Positions 42,301 to 53,753 of a DNA stretch of 64,000 nucleotides are shown piece after piece. The notes below the pieces were generated by a model. The model made no database searches. It was not told the DNA's origin and saw nothing but the letters and a program-made list of their open reading frames with translations. The first letter of the stretch is position 1. The number at the start of each line of letters is the position of its first letter. Source of the stretch: Ceratobasidium sp. AG-K (Eukaryota; Basidiomycota; Agaricomycetes; Cantharellales; Ceratobasidiaceae); assembly GCA_037039685.1 (NCBI GenBank), contig JAWNGF010000001.1, positions 8,246,001-8,310,000 of the forward strand, read 5' to 3'. Both the position numbers and the translations under genes were made by a program.

Positions 42301-44894
42301 GTTCTCCATCCAAACCGAGCCCATTCTCGCTCGCTCGACGTCCGACTCTGCGATCCAGACCAAGCCTTCTACTTCCGAGGCCGGCGTTACTGCTGCTGCC
42401 GGTTCCAACGATGCCACGACGCAGACACAGGTCAAGACCTCAAACATGGAGGTCCAGGCCGACGACGAGCTCAACACGCCAACCGCGGCCGTCGTGTCCA
42501 ACCCCATCGTCAACGGAACTGCGGTGCTCACTCCTCCACGCAGCCTTGCCGCGCTCGACGATGTTACCCCCACCCCCAACGCATTCCGTGCTGGCGCCCA
42601 GCTCGGCCTTCACCCTGTTCGCACCCGCGATTCTCTCTTCCGCCGCGAAGACGACGCTCGCACCGTTACTGGCACTGAAACACCTACTGAAGGCGACTGG
42701 GAAGACGCGCGGTCGACCATGCCTACACCATCGGGCCAGTCCGAGTTCCACTCCATGGCCTCGACGCTCAACGCTGGCTTCCAGTCCGACGACGACGAGT
42801 CGAGCTACCGAGCTGACCGTGTTGGCATGTACAACTATAATCGGTGGTCGCTCCAGCCTCAACCCCAGCAAAAGGAGTTCGATACCAAGTCGGTCGATGC
42901 CGTTCCCTCGCCTGTCCACAAGCCCGAGCTGCGAGAAATGTCCACCCAAACCGATGCCCCCGCGCCTCCTACCCCCAGCGGAACCGGCGCTGGCTTTGTG
43001 CGTCTCGGCACCCCGTCGCAGTTCAAGTACATCCCCTCGCCCACCTCGACCCCACAATCCGAAGTCGCCATGGGCAAGCGTCCCGCCGCTCCTCGCGAGG
43101 CTTCCGACGTCTTTGGTCGTGTACGTGGAGACAGGCGCCAGTCGATCGAGTCGGACGCGTCGAGCATGCGCTCTGGACATGTGTCGAGCCCCAAGCCACG
43201 CACTTCCATCTCGTCTGTCGGTCCGATCGTCCAGGTCGACCGCACGCGCCCGCCCACGATGATGTTGCCGCCTCCCCCGCCGATGCCCCCGCCACCCATG
43301 CCTCAGTCTGTGCGTCGCGCCCCAAGCAGTATTGCTGCCCCACCCCGTCCGACGTCGCCTCCTCCACCTGAGCTTCTCCAGCGCGCTACGACCCCGACGT
43401 TTGGTGCTGGCTCGACTCTGCTCGTGCCCCAACGAACGCTCAGTGTCCTCCGTCAACAAGGTTCCAACGCGTCCCCCGCGTCCTCTGGTATCCGTCAGCC
43501 TCCGTCGACGAGCAGCTTCCGCTCGACCCCCAATCCCGGTCCCCAAGGCAGCCGCCCAACCACCGCAGGCGCTGCAATCCCCTCGATGGCATCTACCTCG
43601 TCTCGTCGTCACTCGGTTTCGTCTTCTCGCTCGAGCGAGCACCACATGCGCCCGGCCGAGGCCATTCGCCAACCGATGGGCGGAATGGGCGGCGCGGGCG
43701 GCACCACAGACCCCACGATTATCCAGGCGATCACGCAGACCATGATTGGCGAGTTTTTGTTCAAGTATACTCGCAAGGTCGTTGGCAAGGGACATGGAGA
43801 GAAACGTCACAAGCGGTTCTTCTGGGTGCATCCGTATACCAAGACGTTATACTGGAGCGATGCGGATCCTGGTTCCAGCGGTGTCTCTGAATCGAGCGCA
43901 AAGAGTGGTAAGTTGGCTTGTGGATACTGAAGGACTTGGTACTGAAGTGATTGTTAGCCTACATCGACTCGGTCAAGTCTGTGTTGGACCCCAACCCCGT
44001 TCCTCCCGGCATCCACCAGTACAGCATTGTTGTGTCAACGCCTCAGCGTGAGATGAAGTTTACTGCGCCAACGAAGGAACGCCATGATGTCTGGTTCACT
44101 GTACGTACACCCGTGTCATTCTACTGCTCCCATTCACTAACATGTCGTCCTAGGCCCTCAACTACCTCCTCGCCCGACCAAGCACCGTCGCCCTCTCGCC
44201 CGAGTCCGGCAACCGCTCCCGCTTTGGTACCATGACGCCAAGTGGACCCACTGGCCCCGCTGACGACATCCGTGCCCAGCTCATGTCCAGCCCCCGAAGC
44301 GCACGTACTACCGGCTCCAACACGTACAACAACGACGGCTGGAACAGCAACACGACTCCCAAGCCGTTCAGGAGTCAGAGCCAGATGTCCTCGGCCGGTT
44401 CCGTTGGCAAGCGTGCTGGTACCCCGGCGGCCGAGTACATGAGGTGGAACCCGCCCGAGTCTGCAAGCCCCACCAAGTCCACGCGCGCGTACCAACAACA
44501 GCCGCACGATGATAGCTTCGACTTTGAGAACGTTGATCATGAGGACTATGACGATGGCTTCATTCCTACCGAAGGCGACCCAGATTTCGAAGGACTGGAA
44601 AACGTCCGCGCGTGCTGCGATGGTGCTCATGATCTAGGAACTCTCTCGCGGAACCCGGGACACAGGCATCACCACCACCATCGGAATTTGGACGTCGATC
44701 GAGCGATATCTCCTCGTCCAGGCTCTCCCGCGTTCTCTTTCCGTTCCAGGGCTAGCTCAAGATCGCACGGCGATGGAGGAAGCATATTCTCATGGGGAGG
44801 AGACAACGGAGACAAGAAGTTTAGTTTGAGGTTCGGCTCGAAACGTTCCAAGTCCAAGCGACCGACCTCGCCCCCGCCCAATGAGCGTGGGTGA
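39395..44894 (+). CDS. NUM1: Num1/ApsA-type cortical protein with coiled coil, VEVIKEVP repeats and PH domain
   Basis: Cortical anchor that holds dynein at the plasma membrane during nuclear migration (Num1 in yeast, ApsA in Aspergillus, Mcp5 in fission yeast). The N-terminus MAGDMRVQLQALLDDKEKQL and NLAGTLGQRILAQQLELEER is the conserved membrane/Mdm36-binding-type coiled coil. More coiled coil follows (LVEVRRLQALLAERDKLIQD). The middle is a huge exon (from about 40136) with Ser/Pro/Arg-rich disorder and a Val-Glu-Ile-Lys repeat block (41552-42270). The C-terminal PH domain starts MIGEFLFKYTRKVVGKGHGE, with KRHKRFFWVHPYTKTLYWSD, AYIDSVKSVLDPNPVPPGIH and MKFTAPTKERHDVWFTALNY. A tail motif, LENVRACCDGAHDLGTLSR, is typical of fungal homologues. 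About 1,620 residues, six to seven exons. Confidence 0.92.
41552..42270 (+). repeat. in-frame tandem repeat block, VEVIKEVP-type
   Basis: About 240 codons of six-residue units of the type V-E-V-[IV]-[KR]-E-V-[PEQ]. Interspersed blocks read PTIVYQDREVPT. The repeat is close to perfect in protein but varied in codons (GTC/GTG, GAG/GAA), so it is old and under selection. It also creates long meaningless open frames on the opposite strand. Confidence 0.9.
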
Positions 44895-45246
44895 GATATA
44901 TAAATCATTTTGTTATTTGTTGGGTACCTATACTCGTAGTTTGATTCTGACTGAATCGTCTGCTTACTCTCCTTAATTGGTCTTTCTGTTCATTCGTCCT
45001 TTTTTGCTCTCTGTTGCTCTCGCCGATCTGTATGCTGTGATGTGTGCTGCGGACCACGCTCCTTACTTTTCTCTCTCCTCATACTACTCTCCAATATATC
45101 CATCATCTTGCTTATAAAATGACTAGAATAGAGTAATAGTCATCTTTCTCAATTTACTGTCTTGGATTCGTTACCAGATGTTAATCACGTAAGCATCAAT
45201 CGCGTCACCAGCCCGAGGCGTCCAGCTGGTATCGTGCATTCAACCA
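44895..45246. other. intergenic between NUM1 and AIP1
   Basis: Pyrimidine-rich DNA between two plus-strand genes. The left half should be the NUM1 3' UTR and the right the AIP1 promoter and leader. The reading frame open from about 45162 (MDSLPDVNHVS) has a TTG start and precedes the conserved AIP1 ATG, so it is not used. Confidence 0.45.
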
Positions 45247-47782
45247 TGTCCTTCAAGCCAACGGAAATCTATCCTTGCAATCCTCTAACTGCCCGTGGAG
45301 CTGCTACAAAAATAACTAGCCACGGTGACAAGCTTGTCTACACAAATGGTCGAACCGTAGTGGTACGTATTCGACCCATATTACATTCTTAATGCCACTT
45401 GGGTTCCAATCTGATAAATGTCCGCGTAGATTCGCGATCTTAACGTAGGTCATATGGAACCGTCGCCACAAGTAGAAACCCACCCTCCTCTTTTAGAACC
45501 CAGCGTCTGTCGTTACATACTCGCAGCATGTACAACCTGCTACGGTGGCCCGCATCTCGCCCTCGGGATACTATTGCGCATCCGGCGATGCTGCAGGAAA
45601 CGGTGAGCCTACCTCTTATTGATACACATGTCCTGTATCTGATTGAACCACGACTTTAGTTCGCGTTTGGGATATTGCTGGAACTGATCAGGTCCTAAAG
45701 CTTGAAAAAAGGGCGATTTCAGGCAAAATGTAGGTTCTATGACATTGCGATTCCTCAGTTCCTTGACCAATTATATTATCTTAGCAATGACATCGCGTGG
45801 GACGCTGATAGTCAGCGTATCATCGCCGTTGGTGATGGCAGAGAAACGTTAGCATAGGCATCACTTATCCTTGGCGGAATACTAATCGCTCGGGATCAGA
45901 AAGGGCGCAGCCTTCAACTATGAAACTGGTAGTTCCGTTGGGGACGTTGGTGGTCATGCCAAGGTAAAGTCAGACGAGCTTGGCTCTACCAGGCCTAACT
46001 CGATGCGCTTAGGCCATAAACGCTGCCTCCATCCGCCATAAACGACCATACCGCGCCGTCACCGCTAGCGATGATAGCGTGATCAACTTTTATACAGGCC
46101 CGTGTGTCCCCTATGCACCCCTTGCTTTATCTTACATCTCTCCAGGTGTTCCTTTCAAGTTCAGCACGAGCATTTCTACCCACACCCGATTCGTTCAAGA
46201 CGTTCAATTCTCGCCTTCTGGGGACCTATTTGCCAGCGTTGGTTCCGACATGAAAGCATTCCTCTACAATGGTGAAACAGGCGAAAAACTTAATGAATTG
46301 GTCAAAGCCCACAAAGGCAGCGTCGTAAGTTCCGATATCAGTGCGGTGGGGAGCCATGCCAACCTGCATTTAGATGGCCTGTGCTTGGAGCCCAGACTCG
46401 AAAAATCTCCTTACCTCTTCTATGGATCGCACAGTGAAGTTATGTACGGAACATTTCTACACTCTGAGGATTATTTCTCACCCTAAACAAAAGGGGACGT
46501 CGAAACTCAGCAAGCCGTTACAACCTGGACGCTCGGAACTGGGATCGAACATCAACAAATTGGCAACACCTGGGCCGGCACTGACAATCTCGTTAGTTTG
46601 TCCTTGAATGGCACGCTGAACGTGTTCGACAAGCGCGACGGATCCAAGCCGAGTCGCGCTCTATATGCGCGTGATGTTCGCTTCTTTTGCGTTTTCGCCC
46701 GCGCTAACTGCCTTATAGGGAGCAACCCAGCCCATTTCTTCGCTCAAGAGCCCCTCGCCAGGGACACTTCTGGCCGGTCAAAATGATGGTCGGGTGACCG
46801 CGTTTACAATTGCGGATGGCGCGCTCCCAGTCTCGGGCGACTCTCACAAGAGTATAGTCGTTGGGTTTGCTGCTGCTGCGAATCAAGTTTACTCGGCTGG
46901 ATTTGATGACGTTGTGAGGTCTATTGACATAGGGCAAAAGAATTTCTCGTATGTATGCACACCGATTCTCTCCGTGCTAAACGCTAATAACATGCTTATT
47001 TAGTTCAACCTCTACTCCAACCAACGGACAGCCCAAGGGAATTGCTGTTTCAGGGACCACGGTTTTTGTTGCTACCACCAACGGCGTTCAGGTTATAGAA
47101 GGAGGGAAAGAGAAATACAAGCTCCCGGTCAACAATACGGTCACGGCGATTGATGCACATGAAAAAATAGTTGCAACTGGCAGTGAGGTATGCCCTCTGT
47201 GTGTGGCCCGAGCGTCCGGTTGATGCGAATAACCAAAAGGACAAGACTGCTACGCTCTACGAATGGGACGGAAGTGGGTTGAAGGAGCTCGGAAAGCTCG
47301 CGTCCAACCAGGGCGCAATCAGTGCGATTGCCTTTTCGCCGGATGGAGCCTTAGTTGCTGTTGCCGACGTAAGTTGAATATTTCATACAAAGGATCACAC
47401 TCTTTTGTTGAGCTTTCAAACACCTAGTCTGCTGGCAAGATCTATGTTTACGATGTCGCACAGAAAAAGGTATTGTGACTATTTTACTTGAGCTCGAATG
47501 AACTTATCACGTTCCCTACTGTAGGCAATTATTTCCACGTGGTACTCTCACACCGCTCGAATTTATGGCCTTTCGTGGACGGATGATGGAAAGTACTGCG
47601 CGTCGGGTTCCCTCGATACAAACGTTTACGTCTACTCGGTTGATACCCCAACCAAGAGCGTCGCAATCAAGAATGCACACACGAATGGCGCTACAGGAGT
47701 TGCATGGATAGAGAAGGGTGTGCTTGCTAGCTCGGGAGCGGACGCTTGTGTAAGGACCTGGAACATCACTTTCCCGGCCTGA
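45247..47782 (+). CDS. AIP1: actin-interacting protein 1 (WD40)
   Basis: WD40 double-propeller protein that works with cofilin to disassemble actin filaments. The start at 45247 gives MSFKPTEIYPCNPLTARGAA, then TKITSHGDKLVYTNGRTVV and IRDLN. The order matches AIP1/WDR1: TYSQHVQPATVARISPSGYY, CASGDAAGNVRVWDIAGTDQ, NDIAWDADSQRIIAVGDGRE, FVQDVQFSPSGDLFASVGSD, MACAWSPDSKNLLTSSMDRT and QNDGRVTAFTIADGALPVSG. Further on come AISAIAFSPDGALVAVADSA, GKIYVYDVAQKKAIISTWY, RIYGLSWTDDGKYCASGSLD and VLASSGADACVRTWNITFPA. The last Ala precedes the TGA at 47780-47782. About 600 residues, around 14 exons, all joining in frame. Confidence 0.95.
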
Positions 47783-48054
47783 GTGAAATGTGGATGTATG
47801 CGTACGATGTGGAATATGGATAACTCAATTGAACAGAAATATGTATACTTGCGTCAACAGTTGATAATGGTGCACGACCTGAAGTATTTGAGCGCCAGAA
47901 TGTAGCATTGACCAAGGTTCCTAACTGGTTAGAATGTTAGGGGTAAATATGAATGTGTTTATGGCTTCGCAAGGCAATATATAGTGGATGTACAATATCG
48001 ACAATATGAATAATTATACAAGATGATTCTAAGCACGCCCGAAATGTTGTCGAA
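47783..48054. other. intergenic between convergent genes
   Basis: 3' flanks of AIP1 (+) and EXO1 (-), AT-rich. Nothing else is seen. Confidence 0.5.
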
Positions 48055-50886
48055 TCATACAGGACATTTTAATCTGTCGAACCGCTCTGCGGCGCGCTCT
48101 GGGCTTGACATAATCATGTCGTCCTGAGTTGACTTTGATCCCAAGAGAAAGTCTTCGTCGTCGTCGTCAATTACAATTTCAGCCCTCAAGACGGGCTCAG
48201 ATTTGCGGCCCCTCGCCTTGGGACGGCTCTTGGGCATACCAAGGGGCTGGAAAACAGGAGGAGGGCGAGAAGCAGACAATCGAGGGGGCGATGGGGGTGT
48301 CTCGCTAGACTGGGTAGCAGACAGTGCTGGGAGAGACTGGATTCGTGTCAGTTTATTGACTGCCAGGGCTATGAGATGTATAAGCCGTACCTTTCGGCCT
48401 TTGACGACCTTGAAGCCATACTTAGCTACCCATCCTTCCGCTACGCGAGCCTGACGCTGCGCGGCCTCTGCCTCATGCTTTTCGTCATCCGATATATAGT
48501 CAACGTCATGAATTTCTGTAGTCTCATTTCTTGTGGCCACTCTGGCTGTTGGTCCGGGAGGGTCACTAGGCGTCCATGGGCCCTCGTCGGACACGCCAAC
48601 ATCGCTGATGCTTTCCTGAGAAAATATCTCCACAAGGTCAACAACTACCTTTTTCCCAGTCGTTGCACGAGCAACAGCCTTTGTGGAATCCATATGTAGG
48701 GACGACGCAGTTTTTGTGAATGTTAGCATTGGTGTTGGGGTGGGTAGGTCTTGATCCAAGCTTCCTTCCAAGTCTGTGGATCGACGGAGATGTAGCTGGG
48801 GACGTGGTGCAGGTTTTCTGGTTGAAACAGGGCTAGAAAGATCAGCAGTAGGCGACGCTGGGCTCCTTGACTGTGATCGATCCGGCTGGACAGGAGACGA
48901 CAGATCTTGAAGCAGGGAGAAGGTGTCTGGGCTGGCGCTTCGTGAAGTCGCATTGGAACCCTCGGTGGTAGTCTCCTTGCTATCCGCATCTAGTGTCAAG
49001 TCTACGAGGTTTCCACTCCACCTTCGTGATAAGATTCTGGATGCGCGGGGCGTGGATATTTCTTCAAGCGAGTCCGCTCGTTTACGCTTACGCTCCGGGC
49101 TAGTTCTAGAAGTCGTGCTTGACTTTCGAGGTGTAGAGGGATCATTGAAAAAACGACTAGCTGTGGAGCGTGGTTTCGGTTGAGAAGGGCCTTCGATCTC
49201 CATTACCTCCCAATCGTCCTCGTCTGGCGGGGGTTTCCCCGTCATTTGGGCTGACAGAGAGGTTCTTCCGCTACCCTTTACACTGACGAACTTGGGCAAT
49301 GGTAAGGTGGCTGATTTCTTCGGTTGAGACGATATTGACGCTGCACCTAGGCAAAAAGTCAGTCATGAGTTTGGAAGGCAATTCAGTGAATACTTACCGA
49401 AGAAACTCGAGATGGATTTCTGCGAAGGTCTTGAATTCGGATTGCTAGGCCCCTCCTTCAAAACCTATGGAGGTGTGAGTATGAATCCAATATAACGTAC
49501 GGGCTCTTACTCACTCCTTTTCCTTTCCGGGATTTAGGCTGGAAGGCTGGCATTATGTCCGCCATCGCGGTGCGTGCGATTGGGCAAAGATCCCCTTCAG
49601 CAATCATTTTGGCAACATCAGGCGGTAGGTCTCTATCAAAAACTCGAGTCAGTTAAACGGGCTAAAGGTGTTCCGGGACTATACACCTACTCGCCAACAA
49701 ATGCATCTTTGCTCTCATCCCACCCCTCATCCTCAGGAGGCGGGCCCAGGTGTGTCAACCTTTGAGATATGGGGTCATAAACTCGTTGGTGCAAGAAGGC
49801 AAGTTCGGCGATGCGAAAATTTTCCGAGTAATCCTTGGGCATTTTAAACGAGCCTTCCATTCGGATGGCTTGCAAAACCTGAGCCAGCGATGAAGCGGAG
49901 GTTGGGGCGGTACGGCGTGGTTACTCACCTTATCAACTGTTTTCCATTTGCGTAATAACTTGTGAGCGGTTTTCAGACCAAGGCCTGGCAGCGAGTCGAT
50001 ATAGTCACAGCCAGAGAGCATCTAGTTCGAGTTATCAACCAATGATTCCTACCGAACACCGAGAATATCTGCTTACGGCCATCCATCTTAGCTCCTTGTC
50101 GCTCCATCCAACCAAACTCAATTCTTTGACCCCCCCAAGGTCGTCACGGCGAACTTGAACACACGATCCATCATGTCCAAGCTTAAAAAGCAGATTTTTG
50201 CAGCCAAAGACGACCAGATCCGAGTCTTCGGTGATTATACCGTCGACAATACCAGCTCGCTCTAGGTAGGTCATTTGTGCGTCCGCTTCATACGGCGCAA
50301 CTACATACGGGACCTCCTCGGCTCGTAACGCTTTGATAAGCTGATAGGCCATTTGGGGAGTGATATCGATACATTTTTTATAGTATTCGTAGGCCTCTCG
50401 ATGCTGGCCTTGCGCTTCTAGAGCCTGCGCTCGGGCTAAGCTCTTGGTACGTTTTCTGTTAGAATATTGAGCGATATTTACGCAGGTATATTGAGAGGTA
50501 CGCACTCTTCACGGTCCTGTTCTGTACCTCTCTTGGCTGGTAGCGGCCCGCCGTCAAACACAATATAGGGGTTAATTCCGTGATGCCGCAACATACGGAC
50601 ACGATGCATAGCATAATCGACATACCTAATTTTACTGTTAGCAACCGATCATGATAATATACAAACCACCTACTTGGTCGTATATTGCCCTTTCACGAGC
50701 TGAGTAGAACAGGCGTACGCTCCTCGATGGAGCCACACATAGCCATCTACAGCAAGTCTGCATGACAGAAATGTTGGTAAGACCAGAGGTGGTTCCTGAA
50801 TGCGCTCACGTTTTTCCTGAGAATTGGGATATGTTTGTGTTGATGTGGACCGACTTGAGAAGTGGAAGAAGACCTTGAATACCCAT
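48055..50886 (-). CDS. EXO1: exonuclease 1, FEN1-family 5'-3' exonuclease
   Basis: Nuclease of mismatch repair and double-strand-break end resection. The ATG at 50886 gives MGIQGLLPLLKSVHINTNIS, then TLAVDGYVWLHRGAYACSTQ (N-region with catalytic Asp). The I-region follows: YEYYKKCIDITPQMAYQLIK, VPYVVAPYEADAQMTYLERA and DGIITEDSDLVVFGCKNLLF. The helix-hairpin-helix follows: MLSGCDYIDSLPGLGLKTAH and KLLRKWKTVDKVLQAIRMEG. The acidic residues of the XPG/FEN1 active site are visible (EAD, TEDSD, GCDYID). The remainder is disordered. It carries a PCNA-binding PIP box, QKSISSFF, near 49410, and ends RAAERFDRLKCPV. About 750 residues, around nine exons. The C-terminal tail is not conserved in sequence, as is usual for this family. 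Confidence 0.94.
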
Positions 50887-51260
50887 CAGAGTTGCTCAAG
50901 ACGGCCTTGGGATGGAAAGTCGATTAGCCGTCGAAATATTTAGAGAATACTCGAGCATAACTACCGATAGTACGGTCCTCCAGGTGTACGGCGAGTTTGA
51001 GCGGGTTGCAGTCAAATTACTGATCGTTGAAGCCCCGGTCGAGTCTCCCGGTTTCTGGTGGAGAGTCTATTTGCCAATTCAGGTGCGACGCGTTTAGTCA
51101 TGTGACTTTCTACTGCTTCTCAAACCCCCTCCAACAGGCGCGACGATACAATATCTCCCACTCTAAGGCAAGCTCAAACCACATTTTACTCAAAAATGGC
51201 ATGTATGCGTTTGATTTTGTACTCAAGTGACTATGAAGTCGTTGCAATAGCAAGTACGGT
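50887..51260. other. intergenic: EXO1 promoter, GH25 3' flank
   Basis: This lies between two minus-strand genes. I see no further gene or repeat. Confidence 0.45.
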
Positions 51261-52327
51261 TCATGAACCCTTGGCATATCGCGCCAACCCGGCAGCGTCT
51301 CCATTGAAGTAATCTACAAGAAACGACTCGTAAACCTAACTGTCTGGTAATTAAAAGCATATGCAACCTACCTTGGTCAATTGGTGAAGACTATTATGAC
51401 ATATGAATATGATTTTGACTATATGCTGCGCCCAGAACTTACTGAGTACTGCCAGAAGGTGTGGTACGCCCACCCAGCGGGAAGTGTACCAACGGCGGAG
51501 GCGTAACGAGCAACCCACAGTGCGTTAGTACTTGCGAACGCAGCCGAATTTCCTGTGCATGTCTAGCAGTGATAAATGTCAGTCATTATTGTCGGAAGAG
51601 ATCTCGCAACTGTCGGTCTAACCGTCCACCAATCGGTAGTTGTATAGATCGTTGGGTAGCGACCTGTCTTGGACTGGTACGTATTGCTGAAATCTCTGAT
51701 CCAGCTAACCATACTAGCCGCGGAGAGGCCATAGCAGGTAGCGCCATAAGGATTGTCTGAAAACGAGTTTCAGGGGCTAATAAATACGTCCTTACGGTCG
51801 AGTATATTACTGCCAGTACTCACATTCAATATCAAGAGCGCCGGGTAGCGTTTTGCCATCGGCGGACCATCCACCTATCAAGTGAGGGGCATGAGCACTT
51901 GCTAACGTCATTGGCAGTCAAACCTCACAGTACCTCCATGGGCAATGAAATAATTTGCTTGGGTAGCACCTGACGAGACGTCTGGGCGGGCAAAGTGGTA
52001 AGAGCCACGGATCAACCCCGCGTTATATGAGCCAGTGTACTGCTGATTAAAGTATGGGTTCGTGTATCCTGTATAAGGTGAATGATGCAGGTAGGACCGC
52101 TCTTGAGCCCGATGTACCGATGGCAATTGAGACAACAACTCACCAGTACCCTCTGTAGCCTTGACATACGCGAAGGTGACTCCGGCGCTCTTCTGAGCCG
52201 CCCAATCAACGTTTCCTTGATATGAAGCTACGTCGATGCCTTTAGGCTGGGCACGTTTCTCTACGGGTGTAGCGAAAACAGACGCCAGTCCGATAGCGGC
52301 AATGGTGGCGAGGGAAGCTCTTTTCAT
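51261..52327 (-). CDS. secreted GH25 lysozyme (Chalaropsis type)
   Basis: Muramidase that cleaves bacterial peptidoglycan. The ATG at 52327 opens a signal peptide and propeptide: [20 protein letters not shown], then PVEKR, a Kex2-type KR site. The mature part begins [20 protein letters not shown] (GIDV, first catalytic-site Asp). It continues [44 protein letters not shown] and [20 protein letters not shown]. Next is [20 protein letters not shown] (DIE with the catalytic acid pair), then [36 protein letters not shown] and HTFWQYSSSPIDQDYFNGDA. It ends LARYAKGS. Around six exons. GH25 is a bacterial and phage family also found in many fungi. Likely use is defence against, or feeding on, bacteria. 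Confidence 0.93.
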
Positions 52328-53753
52328 TTTGAAGGTTCGAGATGTAAGCGCTAGATTGGCTGAGAGCTAGGTTGCTCGTGTCGACTATCCGCTAATTTAT
52401 ACGAGCGCCCGTCCCGCATATTGTCGGCAGCCTGGCGCTGCCATATGGATTGGTTCTCACCTATTCTTACTTGCCGATGATACCCGCCGAGGACAATTTG
52501 CTCGTCGAGCAAAAGAAGCCTAGTTTGCTCCGCATTGGAATGAGAAGGGATCATTTTTGTCTCGACATGCTTAAATCCACATGCTCAACTTTACTAGTCG
52601 GTCAAGAAGCAGCTACCAACACTCCCGGAATCTGATTTCGAGCAAATTTCGAACCACACTGACCTCACAGAAGGCCGAGGTAGCACACGGAATCTGTCAC
52701 GGTTGTGCAGAACAACGATCGTCATCATATATTTTATTCAGAGAACATCACGGGTGATGGAGCAACGTGTTGTATGCGCCTGTTTTTGCTTATCAAACAG
52801 TAAAATGTTGGAGACCGGCCTTTACAACTCAGCATCGTGCTGAGCATGTGATGTTTTGGTCTGTGCTATATAACACCCATGCCCTGGCGCAACAGCAATA
52901 TAAGGTGCATTATCACCATGTCTATGCACTCCAACCGTTCGCTATGCTAGCGCCAATGGTTCTGATGCACCAATTTATAGTCATTTCCATTAGTGTAACT
53001 AGAAGGACATATCCGTATAACATATCAGCGCTCAACCATGTTTATCTATAGTGTTGCGTCCCAGATTCGCCTGAGAGTGTAATTATTGGATAAGCAGCCT
53101 ATGGTATCCGAAGGGCCAATTGACCACGTCAGGATACACAACGAGCGATAGCAATTTTGGTTCATTTTATTAATATGGGTCATACGATAATGGCGAGATT
53201 ACTCGACCGAAGTCAAGTCATAGGAAGATACTGTTTACCGCTGGTTGGCGTGCTCTTCTCTCTTTTGGGGTAAACGCACCCACAGGGAAATACGTAATTA
53301 TCTGAATAAGCGCGGGGAAAGATTTGTGTTCTCTACCCGACGTCAAGCTCGGGAGTGGGCATCAAGGGCTATGAGAGTCTGTTCCTCGTTTTGGCCAATC
53401 ACTGAGTAGTTCCTTCGTGCCTTGCCAGTTCCGATTACTATGAGGTCACATCGCTAGTCACACTGGGACATCCGTATCATTGTGTGTTGCTTGCTTCACA
53501 TCTCAGTTCCCGTCTGTGGCGAGTTTGATATATCATACTGAGCGGGCTACAAAACCACCCTCGACATGAGTACGTATTCGCTTTCACCCAAGTCTCCCCG
53601 CTCGGATACGTCGACGTGACTTATCGCCTGGATCTACCCCAATATTTATAATACGCACGACTAGACCCACCTGTCAATCCATCCGTCTTCCTAATCTTCC
53701 GGAACCTCTAGGCCTTGCACTTGTCCATATCGTTTGGGATTTTTGGAGTCGCC
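52328..53753. other. intergenic, divergent promoter region, about 1.4 kb
   Basis: This lies between the GH25 lysozyme (-) and the aquaporin-like gene (+). The short open frames lack splice support and resemblance. The right end near 53560-53740 is the likely aquaporin leader. I see no repeat. Confidence 0.4.

Noticed and set aside
40196..43831. Very long minus-strand open frames opposite NUM1 (e.g. 40196-41491, 41528-42313, 42440-43831)
   Set aside because: They mirror the GC-rich coding strand and its repeat. Composition is extreme (Leu/Asp or Thr/Ser only), and the plus strand encodes the recognisable Num1 protein.
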